DNA of 64,000 nucleotides from G965197715 sp965247615 (GCA_965247615.1 OZ252022.1:2108001-2172000); one strand, 5' to 3'; positions 34,861 to 43,464 are shown, numbered from the stretch's first letter. Made by a program: numbers and translations. Notes: generated by a model from the sequence alone, not told the origin.

Positions 34861-36284
34861 GTCGTTGTCCAGTGATTCTGTCAGGGTTGTTGTTCAATGA
34901 TTATGTCAGTAGCGCTCTCCTCCAGGGGTGGTTGGGCGCTGGCTTGGTGGGGATGCGGGCCGTGGTCTTCGCCGGGGGACGGGGAGCAGTTGCCGGTGCG
35001 CGGTGACCGTCACGGGCAGGTCGGGCTGGCGAGTCGGCTGGCAGCTGACCGTTGGAGCGGCGGCCGGTGCGGGCCCTGAGCGCGACGGGCCCGGCGGGGG
35101 CCGGCGCTGTGGCCACGGTCCTGCCCTGGTGGACGACCACGATGCTGCCGTCCAGCCGCTCTTGGACTTCGACGCGGGTCCGAGCGTAGCTGGTCCTGCG
35201 CCCATCGGGGAGCGCCTGCAGCGCGGCGCCGTTGAAGTGGATGGTGTGGTCGTTGGCCACGGTGCGTAGGTACTTGAAGCACCGGACCGCATCAAGGGAG
35301 ACGCCCGGCGGCAGTGGGCGATAGGCCGGTTCCCGCTGGGCCGGCGCCACGCCGAACTGCCGATCGTATCGCGGCAGGAAGTCCCCGAGCATCCGGTTGG
35401 CCTCCTCGATGGTCGCCGCGCCCGCGAGGCGCATCTCCGAGACCAGGCGGTCCTGGAAGGTGTCCCACGCGCGCTCCACGCGACCCTTCGCCTGGGGTGT
35501 ATGGGCCATGATGAGCTCGATGCCCAACTCCTCGAGCGCCCGGGCGAACTGCGTGGGCTCGCGCCGGCCCCGAAGCTGCTCGTCCCGGCTCTCCGACTCC
35601 CGGGGCGAGCGCTGGAAGATGCTATGCCGATCGCTATAGAGGGCCATCGGCACGCCGCGGCGGTCGATGATCTCCTTGAGCATGAGCAAGTAGCCGTGGG
35701 CGTCCTCCTGTTCTCTGAATAGGGCGAAGGGGACCGTCCCCGTGGCGTCGTCCACGGCCCCGATGAGCGTCAGGCGGGGTCCCCGACCCTCCAACCAGTC
35801 GTGCCTGCTCCCGTCGATCTGCAGCAGCATCCCCTCCTGGGGGTAGCGCTCCCTGCGCAGATAGCGCTTGCGCGCTCGGCGGCGGCGGGGACTCCGAACA
35901 CCGCCCGCCAGCAGCACCCGCCGGACGGTGGAGCGGGACAGATCGACGCCCTCCCGCTCGGCCAACAGCTCGGTCAGATGCGAGTGGTTGAAGCCGGCGT
36001 AGCGGCCCTTGGCTAGCGCCGTCACCTGTTCCTGCGTCTCCGGGCTTGTGGCGGTCGACGGCCGTCTGCCCCTGTTTCCGTGAGCCACCCCGGCAGCTCC
36101 CTCCTTTCGATACGCCGCCAGCAGTCGCCACGCGTGGCGCTCGCTCACCCTCATCAGTTCGGCCGCCTCAGCCATCAACACCTTCCGCTCGATCACACCG
36201 TTCAACACCTGTATCCGGGCTTGCTCTCTGGTAGTCAACGTCAGTCCTTTCATAGACTGACATTTTCATTGACCAGTTACCCAC
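34861..36284 (-). mobile_element. Complete insertion sequence, IS1202/ISNCY-like, 1424 bp
   Basis: The element is bounded by the two 19-bp direct repeats. Its ends are imperfect inverted repeats: the right end read inward contains GGTCAATGAAAATGTCAGT, and the left end has two related motifs, CCAGTGATTCTGTCAG (34870-34885) and TTCAATGATTATGTCAGT (34893-34910). One intact transposase fills it. Long target duplications are known for the IS1202 group within ISNCY. Base composition lacks the strong C-ending codon use of its neighbours, which fits a recent arrival. Confidence 0.82.
34901..36253 (-). CDS. DDE transposase of the IS1202/ISNCY type
   Basis: A 450-residue transposase. Residues about 1-110 hold two helix-turn-helix-like regions (EAAELMRVSERHAWRLLAAY and SHLTELLAEREGVDLSRST). 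The RNase-H-like catalytic core follows: LLQIDGSRHDWLEG (first Asp, about residue 144), ALYSDRHSIF (second Asp) and KGRVERAWDTFQDRLVSEM (Glu). The C-terminal third is basic and Pro/Ala-rich. Its start lies in the right terminal repeat and its last codons in the left one. The frame is unbroken, so the element may still be active. Confidence 0.9.
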   Translation of the reverse strand: MKGLTLTTREQARIQVLNGVIERKVLMAEAAELMRVSERHAWRLLAAYRKEGAAGVAHGNRGRRPSTATSPETQEQVTALAKGRYAGFNHSHLTELLAEREGVDLSRSTVRRVLLAGGVRSPRRRRARKRYLRRERYPQEGMLLQIDGSRHDWLEGRGPRLTLIGAVDDATGTVPFALFREQEDAHGYLLMLKEIIDRRGVPMALYSDRHSIFQRSPRESESRDEQLRGRREPTQFARALEELGIELIMAHTPQAKGRVERAWDTFQDRLVSEMRLAGAATIEEANRMLGDFLPRYDRQFGVAPAQREPAYRPLPPGVSLDAVRCFKYLRTVANDHTIHFNGAALQALPDGRRTSYARTRVEVQERLDGSIVVVHQGRTVATAPAPAGPVALRARTGRRSNGQLPADSPARPARDGHRAPATAPRPPAKTTARIPTKPAPNHPWRRALLT

Positions 36285-36303
36285 TGGTGCCCCGTGCATG
36301 GGC
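36285..36303 (+). repeat. Right copy of 19-bp target-site duplication
   Basis: Identical to 34842-34860; see the left copy. The restored target site lies in the gap between the amidohydrolase and rsmD. Confidence 0.85.
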
Positions 36304-36424
36304 TTGACAGACCACGCATCCGAAAGTAGAATGCATCCATTGAATACGCTATTCTGTAAGGGTAGCGTCACAACTTTCCGGGCGGCTGTCCCAAAGCGAA
36401 GCAGCATGCTGCGGAGTGCGATAC

Positions 36425-36985
36425 ATGAGCGTCCGAGTCATCGCTGGTCAGGCAAAGGGCCGCACCCTCAGGCGACCCCGCACTACTGCTGTTCGCCCCA
36501 CCACTGACCTCGTCCGCGGCGCCCTCTTTTCGGCCCTCGCCCAAAGCGTCTCCGGCGCCCGCGTCCTCGACCTCTTCGCCGGCACCGGCGCCCTCGGCAT
36601 CGAAGCCCTCAGTCGTGGCGCCGCCTCCGCCCACTTCGTCGAAAGCGACTCCCGCCAGTGCGCAGACATCCGCAGCAGCCTCCACGACCTCGACTACGCA
36701 GACCTCGCCGCCGTCCACCGCGCCAAGGTCGAGCGCGCCATCCTCTCAATGCCCGGACCCTATGACCTCATTTTCCTTGACCCCCCCTACGCCTACCCAA
36801 GCCTGGGCCAACTCCTGGAGACCATCGCAGGCTCCCCCCTTGTTGGCCCGGACACCATCGTCGCCGTCGAGCACTCCAAGCGACAGCCCTTGGCCGACAC
36901 CTACGGCGTCCTGACCCGCGGCAAGCACCGCACCTATGGCGAGACCTGCACCTCCCTCTACCGCCCCGGAGGCAGCCCGTGGTAA
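36425..36985 (+). CDS. rsmD: 16S rRNA (guanine966-N2)-methyltransferase
   Basis: A 186-residue SAM-dependent methyltransferase acting on the small ribosomal subunit. The N-terminal SVRVIAGQAKGRTLRRP binds RNA; the SAM site reads VLDLFAGTGALGIEALSRGA (about residues 46-65) and the catalytic motif is LIFLDPPYAYP. GGAG lies eight bases before the ATG. It overlaps coaD, a common pairing in bacteria. Confidence 0.93.
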   Translation: MSVRVIAGQAKGRTLRRPRTTAVRPTTDLVRGALFSALAQSVSGARVLDLFAGTGALGIEALSRGAASAHFVESDSRQCADIRSSLHDLDYADLAAVHRAKVERAILSMPGPYDLIFLDPPYAYPSLGQLLETIAGSPLVGPDTIVAVEHSKRQPLADTYGVLTRGKHRTYGETCTSLYRPGGSPW

Positions 36986-37476
36986 TTGCCATGTATCCCG
37001 GCTCCTTCGACCCCCCCACCAACGGCCACGTCGACATCGTCGTCAGGGCCAGCAGGCTCTTTGAGCGCGTCACCATCGCCGTCTACGACGCCCCCCCCAA
37101 GAACCTCCTCTTCACCACCCAGGAGCGCATCGACCTCTTCGCACAGGCCACCCGCCACCTCACCAACATCAACGTCGTCCCCTTCACCGGCCTCATGGTC
37201 CAGTTCGCCCGCGCCCTCGGCTCCACCGTCGTCGTCCGCGGCCTCCGCGCCGGTCGCGACTTCGAAGACGAGTTCGAAATGGCCCTCGTCAACAAGCGCC
37301 TCGCCCCGGACGTGGAGGCCATCTATCTGATGACCAGCCTGGAGTGGCAGTTCCTGAGCTCCACCCGCGTCAAGGAGATCGCCCACCTTGGAGCGGACGT
37401 CACCGGCCTCGTTCCGCCCCACGTCGCCACAGCCCTCATCTCCAAGCTGGCAGATTCGGCCCAACGTGGCCGATAG
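36979..37476 (+). CDS. coaD: Phosphopantetheine adenylyltransferase
   Basis: A 165-residue nucleotidyltransferase for the fourth step of coenzyme A synthesis. Motifs: YPGSFDPPTNGHVDIV with the T/HxGH signature (about residues 6-21), VVVRGLRAGRDFEDEFEMA and FLSSTRVKEIA. GTG 36979 overlaps the end of rsmD; ATG 36991 would give the more usual N-terminus MYPGSFDP. The product of the same pathway supplies the acyl-CoA enzymes further on. Confidence 0.94.
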   Translation: MVIAMYPGSFDPPTNGHVDIVVRASRLFERVTIAVYDAPPKNLLFTTQERIDLFAQATRHLTNINVVPFTGLMVQFARALGSTVVVRGLRAGRDFEDEFEMALVNKRLAPDVEAIYLMTSLEWQFLSSTRVKEIAHLGADVTGLVPPHVATALISKLADSAQRGR

Positions 37477-37491
37477 ATAAAAGGAGGAACC

Positions 37492-38019
37492 ATGGAAATC
37501 TTGAGCCTAGTCGACAAGCTGGAATCCTACGCTACCGCGAGTGCGCGCCTCCCGGGCACCCACAAGGTGATGATCGACGGCGACCGGCTCCTTGAGCTCG
37601 TCGACCAGTTCCGCGTGGCCATCCCCAAGGATGTCCGGGACTCCCAGGACATGCTCGCCCAGCGCGAAGCCATCATCAATCAGTCCCTTCTCGACGCCCG
37701 CCGCATCAAGGCCTCCGCCGAAGAGGAGTCCCGCAACCAGGTCCACAAGCACACCATCTCCCAGGATGCTTCGGCCCGGGCCGAAGAAATCCTCGCGGAC
37801 GCCAAGCACCGCGCCGATGCCCTCCTCCAGGACTCGCAACGCAAGGCCCGCGACGCCATGAGCGAGGCCCAGAGCTTCAGCGACGGCCGCATCAACGAGT
37901 CCAACCGGTACGCCACGGAGACCCTCTTCCGCCTCGAGCAGCAGCTCGCCTCCGTCCTCAACGCTGTCCGCCGCGGCCTGGACAGCCTGGAGGAGCACCA
38001 GCGGGAGAAGGTCGCCTAG
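37492..38019 (+). CDS. Coiled-coil protein downstream of coaD
   Basis: A 175-residue soluble protein, mostly long charged helices with heptad character from about residue 45 to 165 (SLLDARRIKASAEEESRNQV, ARAEEILADAKHRADALLQD). AAAGGAGGAACC is a strong ribosome site and the gene follows coaD by 15 bases. The pattern resembles the DivIVA-like or ATP-synthase b-like coiled coils often seen in this position in Chloroflexota. No catalytic motif. A structural or division role is only a guess. Confidence 0.75.
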   Translation: MEILSLVDKLESYATASARLPGTHKVMIDGDRLLELVDQFRVAIPKDVRDSQDMLAQREAIINQSLLDARRIKASAEEESRNQVHKHTISQDASARAEEILADAKHRADALLQDSQRKARDAMSEAQSFSDGRINESNRYATETLFRLEQQLASVLNAVRRGLDSLEEHQREKVA

Positions 38020-38117
38020 CCCTCTCCTCCCTCGCCAACTCTGTACAACTCTGGAGAGCGCTTCCCAATCGCCTTTCACACGCCGGCCCTACGGATGCCG
38101 GCCTGGATCCGAGGGGG

Positions 38118-38173
38118 GCCTCGCTGGCGGGCCGGGTGTCGTTGGTCGCCGACCCCGGTCCTGCCAGCGAGGC
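38118..38173 (+). other. Long intergenic hairpin
   Basis: GCCTCGCTGGCGGG (38118-38131) pairs with CCTGCCAGCGAGGC (38160-38173) with one wobble, and the loop contains a further CCGGG/CCCGG stem. No T-tract follows. It lies between the coiled-coil gene and the polA -10 element; a terminator or repeat origin are both possible. Confidence 0.45.
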
Positions 38174-38269
38174 GTCCAGACCCATTCCTTCAGTCCCGGC
38201 CTGCGCCGCCTACTCCCCCCGCAAGCCGCCGCGCAGGCGGCCCGCTATGGCGACCGCCCCTCCGCACGC

Positions 38270-38275
38270 TATAAT
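38270..38275 (+). promoter_or_regulatory. Probable -10 element of polA
   Basis: Perfect TATAAT 28 bases before the polA ATG. There is no clear -35 at the right distance. Confidence 0.45.
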
Positions 38276-38303
38276 GCCTCCACCCTCTCAGGGAGGCGTT
38301 GCC

Positions 38304-41102
38304 ATGCCAAACAATAACCCCAACCAAACGCAAATGCCCATGGACCGGGAACCTCTCCTCCTCCTCATGGACGGCCACGCCATGGTCCATCGCGCCTGGC
38401 ACGCCATCCGCAACCCCCTCACCATCTCCAAGACCGGAGAAGAGGTTCGGGGCGTCTACGGCTTCGCCCAGATGGTCCGCAGGGCCGTGGAAGATTACCG
38501 TCCCACCCACGTCATCCTCACCTTCGACAGCGCAGCGCCCACCTACCGCCACGAGGAGTTCCAGGAGTACAAGGCCCAGCGCCCGGACATGCCAGACGAC
38601 CTCCGCCGCCAGTTCCCCCACGTGCGCCGCCTCATGGAGTCCTTCCGCGTCCCCATCATGGAGATGGACGGCTACGAGGCCGACGACCTCCTCGGCGCCC
38701 TCAGCTCCCAGGCCGAGGCCCAGGGCCTCGCCTCCATCATCCTCACCGGCGATACCGACCTCCTCCAGCTCGTCTCGCCCCGCGTCCGCGTCCTCCTCCA
38801 GTACAAGATTGCCGAGCAGCTCACCTTCGACGAAATCAAGGTCCGGGAGCGCTTCGGCGGCCTCGCCCCGGAGCAGCTCGTCCACATGAAAGCCCTCAAG
38901 GGCGACCCCTCCGACAACATCCCCGGCGTCCCCACCATCGGTGAGAAAGGCGCCATAAAGCTGGTGCAACAATTTGGCACCGTCCAGGGCATCTATGACA
39001 ACCTAGACGCCCTGCCCCAGAAGCAGCAGGACCTCTTCCGACAGCACCGCGACAGGGCCTTCCAGGGCGTCCGCCTCATCACCATCGACCGCGCCGCCCC
39101 CGTCAACCTCGACCTCGAACAGTGCCGCTGGGGCAACTACGACCGCGCCGAAGTCCTCGACGTCCTCCGCGACCTGGAGTTCCATAGCCTCGTGCGGTGG
39201 GTTCCCGAGGGCGCCATCGTCAGCGGCGACCGCGGCGCCGCCCCCGCCAGCTCCCCGGACCAGGACGTGCCTCTGCACTACACGACCGTCACCGACGACG
39301 CCGGACTCGATGCCCTCGTCCAGGCCCTCCTCGCCTCCGGCCGCTATGCCTTTGATACCGAGACCGCACCCTTGGACCCGGAGAGCAAGGCCGTGGACCC
39401 CGTCCGCTCCCGCATCGTCGGCCTCTCCTTCGCCACCTCCCCCGGCGTCGCCTGGTACGTCCCCATCGGCCACGCGGAGGGCCCCCAGCTGGACCCCACA
39501 GCCGCCCTCGAGCGCCTCAAGCCCGTCCTGGAATACCCGGACCTCTCCAGGGCGGCCCACAACGCCAACTATGACATGACCGTCCTCGGCAGCAGCGGGG
39601 TCACTGTCCCCACCCTCGAATTTGACACCATGGTCGCTGCCCACCTCCTGGGCCACAAAGCCATCGGCCTCAAGAACCTGGCCCTGGACCTCCTCGGCGT
39701 GGAGATGACCCCTATCTCGGAGCTCATCGGCTCCGGCCGCAACCAGACCACCATGGACCGGGTGCCGGTGGAGAAGGCCGCCCCCTATGCCTGCGCCGAC
39801 GCCGACATGACCCTCCGTCTCTGGGACCGCCTCCTCGTCGACATGCAGCGCGACACCTCTTGGAAGCTGTTCACGGATGTCGAGATGCCCCTGACCCCCG
39901 TCCTCGTGGCCATGCAGCTCCGGGGCATCACCCTGGACGCACCCATGCTCCAGGCAATGGGCGGCGACCTGGGTGAGCGCCTGGTTGAGCTGGTGGAGAA
40001 GACATACGAATCGGTGGGGCACACATTCAACCTGGCCGCCCCCCAACAGCTGGGCGAGATCCTCTTCGGAGAGCTGAAGCTGGCCGAGCTGCTCGGCTGG
40101 GGCAAACCCAGACGCACCAAGACAGGCGGCTACTCCACCGACGCCTCCATTCTCGAGGCCCTGCGCGGCGCCCATCCCGTCGTCGATCTGGTCCTTGAGC
40201 ACCGCCAGCTCAGCAAGCTCAAATCAACCTACGTTGACGCCCTGTCCGTCCTCGTCAATCCCAGGACTGCCCGCGTGCACACCAGCTACAACCAGGCCGG
40301 CTCCGTCACCGGCCGCGTCTCCTCCAACGACCCCAACCTTCAGAACATCCCCATCCGCACCGAGCTCGGACGCAAGATCCGCAACGCCTTCACCCCCGGC
40401 GAGCCGGGCTGGAGCCTCATCGGCGCGGACTACTCGCAGATCGAGCTCCGTGTCCTGGCCCACCTCTCCCAGGACCCCGCCCTCCTCGACGCCTTCCACC
40501 AGGACATGGACGTCCACGCCGCTACCGCGGCCCAGGTCTTCGGCGTGGACCTCGCCGACGTCACCGCCGACCAGCGGCGCCTGGCCAAGGTCCTCAACTT
40601 CGGCGTCATCTACGGCCTCAGCGCCTTCGGCATCTCCCAGCAGACGGAGCTCACCGCGGAGGAGGGCAAGCAGTTCATCGAAGGCTACTTCAACCGCTAC
40701 CCGGGCATCAGGGAGTACATTGAGCGCACCAAGTCCCAGGCCAGGGAGCAGGGCTACGTCCAGACCATGTGGGGGCGTCGCCGCAGGATCCCGGAGATCG
40801 ATTCGAGCAACAATAACCTGCGCCAAGCGGCGGAGCGGGAGGCCATCAACACCCCCGTCCAGGGCACCGCCGCCGAGGCCATGAAGAAAGCCATGATCGA
40901 CGTCTACCGGAACATGCAGCGGGAGGGCCTCCGCAGCCGCATGCTCCTCCAGGTCCACGACGAGCTCATCTTCGAAGCCCCCGCGGAAGAGATCGAGCCA
41001 CTCAAGTCCCTGGCCGTGGATACGATGCCCAGGGCCATGGACCTTGACGTCCCCCTCAAAGTCACCGTCAAGCTCGGCGCCACCTGGGGCGACCTCGAGT
41101 AA
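38304..41102 (+). CDS. polA: DNA polymerase I
   Basis: A 932-residue enzyme with all three modules. The N-terminal 5'-nuclease domain has LLLMDGHAMVHRAWHAI, MDGYEADDLLGAL and GDPSDNIPGVPTIGEKGA. The 3'-5' exonuclease looks intact: FDTETAPLDP, HNANYDMTVL and YACADADMTL give the DxE, D and YxxxD residues. The polymerase motifs are IGADYSQIELRVLAHLS (A), RRLAKVLNFGVIYGLS (B) and LLQVHDELIFEAP (C). GGGAGG seven bases before ATG 38304 sets the start; the frame is open upstream. It acts in replication primer removal and repair. Confidence 0.96.
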   Translation: MPNNNPNQTQMPMDREPLLLLMDGHAMVHRAWHAIRNPLTISKTGEEVRGVYGFAQMVRRAVEDYRPTHVILTFDSAAPTYRHEEFQEYKAQRPDMPDDLRRQFPHVRRLMESFRVPIMEMDGYEADDLLGALSSQAEAQGLASIILTGDTDLLQLVSPRVRVLLQYKIAEQLTFDEIKVRERFGGLAPEQLVHMKALKGDPSDNIPGVPTIGEKGAIKLVQQFGTVQGIYDNLDALPQKQQDLFRQHRDRAFQGVRLITIDRAAPVNLDLEQCRWGNYDRAEVLDVLRDLEFHSLVRWVPEGAIVSGDRGAAPASSPDQDVPLHYTTVTDDAGLDALVQALLASGRYAFDTETAPLDPESKAVDPVRSRIVGLSFATSPGVAWYVPIGHAEGPQLDPTAALERLKPVLEYPDLSRAAHNANYDMTVLGSSGVTVPTLEFDTMVAAHLLGHKAIGLKNLALDLLGVEMTPISELIGSGRNQTTMDRVPVEKAAPYACADADMTLRLWDRLLVDMQRDTSWKLFTDVEMPLTPVLVAMQLRGITLDAPMLQAMGGDLGERLVELVEKTYESVGHTFNLAAPQQLGEILFGELKLAELLGWGKPRRTKTGGYSTDASILEALRGAHPVVDLVLEHRQLSKLKSTYVDALSVLVNPRTARVHTSYNQAGSVTGRVSSNDPNLQNIPIRTELGRKIRNAFTPGEPGWSLIGADYSQIELRVLAHLSQDPALLDAFHQDMDVHAATAAQVFGVDLADVTADQRRLAKVLNFGVIYGLSAFGISQQTELTAEEGKQFIEGYFNRYPGIREYIERTKSQAREQGYVQTMWGRRRRIPEIDSSNNNLRQAAEREAINTPVQGTAAEAMKKAMIDVYRNMQREGLRSRMLLQVHDELIFEAPAEEIEPLKSLAVDTMPRAMDLDVPLKVTVKLGATWGDLE

Positions 41103-41133
41103 CCTGGCGGCAGCCCCAGGCGTCCCGCTCACG

Positions 41134-41240
41134 CCCTTCGAGAGCCTCAGAGTGAGCGGCCTACCCAGAGCGCCGAGCCCCAGCAGGTTCCCCGCGTGGG
41201 ATGGGGTCTCGCTCATGGTGAGGCCCTCGAACCAGAGGAG
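41134..41240. repeat. Inverted pair of repeat family A
   Basis: Left arm CCTTCGAGAGCCTCAGAGTG and following GAGCGG (41136-41159); right arm GCTCATGGTGAGGCCCTCGA (41211-41230) continuing ACC. The arms are imperfect reverse complements about 50 bases apart, like a REP doublet, just after polA. Confidence 0.55.
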
Positions 41241-41299
41241 CGCCCTACCCCCACCCCCAGAATGCCGCCGCGCTAGCGACCCGCCGAACCACCCCCAGG

Positions 41300-41328
41300 T
41301 TGACCCAGCCATCCCCTGCCGCTACAAT
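41300..41328 (+). promoter_or_regulatory. Promoter of the zinc-ribbon gene
   Basis: TTGACC (41300-41305), a 17-base spacer and TACAAT (41323-41328), 38 bases before the ATG at 41367. Confidence 0.6.
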
Positions 41329-41366
41329 CCCCCCAAACAACCAGAACATGAACCGCGGAGGCCACC

Positions 41367-41603
41367 ATGCCCCTCTACGAGTACCACTGCGAGCGCTGCA
41401 CATCGACCTTCGAGTTCCTGCGCCCCATGAGCGCCTCCAAGGACCCCGCCGACTGCCCCCGGTGCGAGGCCCCAGCCCCGCGCGTCCTCTCCGTCTTTGC
41501 CGCCTACTCAGGCAGCTCCGGCCAGAGCGCCGCACCCGCCCCCCTCGCCGGCATGGGCGGCTGCGGCGGCTGCGCCACCGGGGCCTGCGCCTGCGCCCAC
41601 TAG
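41367..41603 (+). CDS. FmdB-type zinc-ribbon protein
   Basis: A 78-residue protein of the putative regulatory FmdB family. The N-terminal zinc ribbon is clear: YEYHCERCTSTFEFL with the second pair in ADCPRCEAPAPRV. A Gly/Ala linker leads to a Cys-rich end (GGCGGCATGACACAH) typical of family members. The family name comes from a formamidase operon, but its real role is unknown. Own promoter and ATG with a nearby purine-rich site. Confidence 0.85.
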   Translation: MPLYEYHCERCTSTFEFLRPMSASKDPADCPRCEAPAPRVLSVFAAYSGSSGQSAAPAPLAGMGGCGGCATGACACAH

Positions 41604-42065
41604 CCCCGCTCTAGGGCAGCCGTCCACAGCTACGCGCGGCGTCCCCTAGGTGACCGCTCATCGTGTGGCACTTGAACCACTTGAGCGGCGGGCGGCGGAG
41701 TCCCCAGCATTCCCGGGGACAGCCTCCCATAGCGATGCCCCTGAACCAACCAACCGGCGGGGCGCGGATATCCCCCGTAGCGGCGGGCCTGAAACCCTCC
41801 CCCATCCCAGGGCGCCCGCCCGCAGCCACACGCGCGGTCCCCTGCCGGCAAACGTAGCCAACCATGGACAGGCCGGCTGCGTCAGCCCTACGCCGATCGG
41901 CACCTTCATCGACCTCGACAGCACGCCGGCGTCGGCGGAGGACGGCCAGGCCAACCCCAGCAACCGCAAGTACATCCTCGACTGCGCGCATAACCTGGGG
42001 AAATGATCAACGGCCTCGGCGACCTATCCCGGATAGGCGCAGCCTTTCGAAGAGGGGGTAGCACC
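41604..42065 (+). repeat. Intergenic region with degenerate repeat copies
   Basis: From 41656 to 41685 lies a diverged family-A copy (GCTCATCGTGTGGCACTTGA and on), followed near 41735 and 41790 by shorter stretches of the same type (CCCTGAACCAACC, GGGCCTGAAACC). The last part, 41884-42006, is an open frame ending NPSNRKYILDCAHNLGK that might be a gene remnant, but I do not recognise it and there is no start. Confidence 0.4.
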
Positions 42066-43337
42066 GTGGATCGGCTGAGAACACTGCTTCTTGTCATTGG
42101 GATTGTTGCCGTCGCTGTGGTCGTGGCGGGATACCTTTTCTTGATGCTCGACCAGGCCAACGCCGACTTGTTGGAGACTACAGCTAGCTTGCAAGAGACC
42201 ACAGCTGACTTGCAGGAGACCACTATCGAGCTTGAAATTCGGAAGACGTTGAACGTCAACCTTGAGTCGGAGAACAGCGCGTTGCTATCCCAGAAGGAAG
42301 GACTTGAGTCGGCAAGGAGCGCCCTGGAGGTCTCCCTGGGGGATGCTCTGTCGGAGAGCGCCGGGCTCCAGGTAGACCTCCGCGTCGCCAACGCACAGGC
42401 CCAGGAGCAGGAGGCGCGGTACGAGAGGCTCAGCTCAGAACGCGACGACCTGGCCGCTCAGCATGAGGACCTGGGCTTCAGGCACTCGGACCTGCAGGTC
42501 CAGTACGAGAAGCTCGGCTTACAGCGTGACGACCTAGCCGCTCAGCATGAGGACCTGGGTTTCAGGCACTCGGACCTGCAGGCCCAGTACAAGAAGCTCG
42601 GCTTACAGCGCGACGAGCTGGCCGCCCAGTTTGAGGACCTGAGCTTCCGGCACTCGGAGCTGCAGCTGGCGGTGGGAACGGTGGACGACCTGAGGACCAA
42701 GGCGTCTGCTCTGCGCGACGAGATCGAGGAGCTCGAGGAATGGCGGCGCCCGCTCATCCTAGCGCTGGATAGCGCCGCGACCTCGGGCTTCAAGTGCACC
42801 GGAAGCATGGAGCCGACAATAACGTGTCTGGACCGGGCCACATTCCTGACCAACTTCAGACCGGAGGACATCGTGGTCGGCGCGACCATCTCCTTCAATC
42901 CCAACTGCTGGGAAGATGGGGCAAGCGGCCGAGGGGCTGCCCACCGAGTGGCGGACATCGAACTGAGGGGTGGCATCTACCACTACTGGCCCAAGGGCGA
43001 CGCGAGCGACGAGCCTGACGGCTGCTGGATACCCCAGACCAGCGTTCGGGGGTACATTATCGAGATCCACAAGAACGCCGTGCCGGAGAACGCCGAGCTG
43101 CGCGACCAGGTGAACGCTGCAAGGGCAGCCTTTGTGGCCGCCCGGGAGGCCTATCGCGATCTGCTGGAGGGGTACTGCGGCTCCCGCGATCCGGACGGGT
43201 GCTATTTGGACCCGCGCCCGTATGCCGAGGTGGACGAAGCGTACGAGAGGGCTCTCGAAGCACAAGAACACTGGCGCTGCTGGTACGAGAACGCGGGGAA
43301 ATCGGAGTACCCCGGGCACATCCCCCACGAGTGCTAG
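42066..43337 (+). CDS. Membrane-anchored coiled coil fused to a signal-peptidase-like (S26B type) domain
   Basis: A 423-residue protein. Residues about 4-27 are one membrane helix; residues about 30-235 are a continuous coiled coil including a 28-residue repeat. The next domain has GSMEPT with a Ser near residue 247, AHRVADIE with His near 293 and PKGDASDEPDG with Asp near 312. These are the Ser-His-Asp boxes of SipW/Sec11-type signal peptidase I. A Cys-rich tail ends in GHIPHEC. GAGGGGG seven bases before GTG 42066 favours this start over ATG 42003. Its balanced base use differs from the C-ending codons of its neighbours, suggesting transfer. The activity is inferred from motifs only. Confidence 0.7.
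   Translation: MDRLRTLLLVIGIVAVAVVVAGYLFLMLDQANADLLETTASLQETTADLQETTIELEIRKTLNVNLESENSALLSQKEGLESARSALEVSLGDALSESAGLQVDLRVANAQAQEQEARYERLSSERDDLAAQHEDLGFRHSDLQVQYEKLGLQRDDLAAQHEDLGFRHSDLQAQYKKLGLQRDELAAQFEDLSFRHSELQLAVGTVDDLRTKASALRDEIEELEEWRRPLILALDSAATSGFKCTGSMEPTITCLDRATFLTNFRPEDIVVGATISFNPNCWEDGASGRGAAHRVADIELRGGIYHYWPKGDASDEPDGCWIPQTSVRGYIIEIHKNAVPENAELRDQVNAARAAFVAAREAYRDLLEGYCGSRDPDGCYLDPRPYAEVDEAYERALEAQEHWRCWYENAGKSEYPGHIPHEC
42441..42668 (+). repeat. 84-bp coding tandem repeat
   Basis: Two nearly identical 84-bp units (42441-42524, 42525-42608) and a partial third (42609-42668) encode the 28-residue coiled-coil unit RDDLAAQHEDLGFRHSDLQ plus nine residues. 28 residues are exactly four heptads. 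Confidence 0.85.
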
Positions 43338-43392
43338 GAGAGAGGGAAGACCACCCATGGGCACTAGCTGCTGTGTTTGCCCAGGGGCTCCC

Positions 43393-43422
43393 GCTCATGG
43401 TGAGCCCCTCAAACCAAATGAG
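43393..43422 (+). repeat. Repeat family A copy
   Basis: GCTCATGGTGAGCCCCTCAA followed by ACCAAATGAG; matches the copies at 30597, 33416 and 41211. Confidence 0.6.
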
Positions 43423-43464
43423 CAGCCTACCCACGCCGTCTCTCCTCCCCCGCTAGCCGCCGTG

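Noticed and set aside
41884..42006. Open stretch ending NPSNRKYILDCAHNLGK as a separate gene
   Set aside because: No start codon with a ribosome site and no recognisable family; kept only as a possible remnant.
42441..42668. Possible CRISPR or minisatellite from 84-bp repeats
   Set aside because: The repeats are contiguous, in frame and encode four-heptad coiled-coil units; no spacers. No CRISPR array is present in the window.
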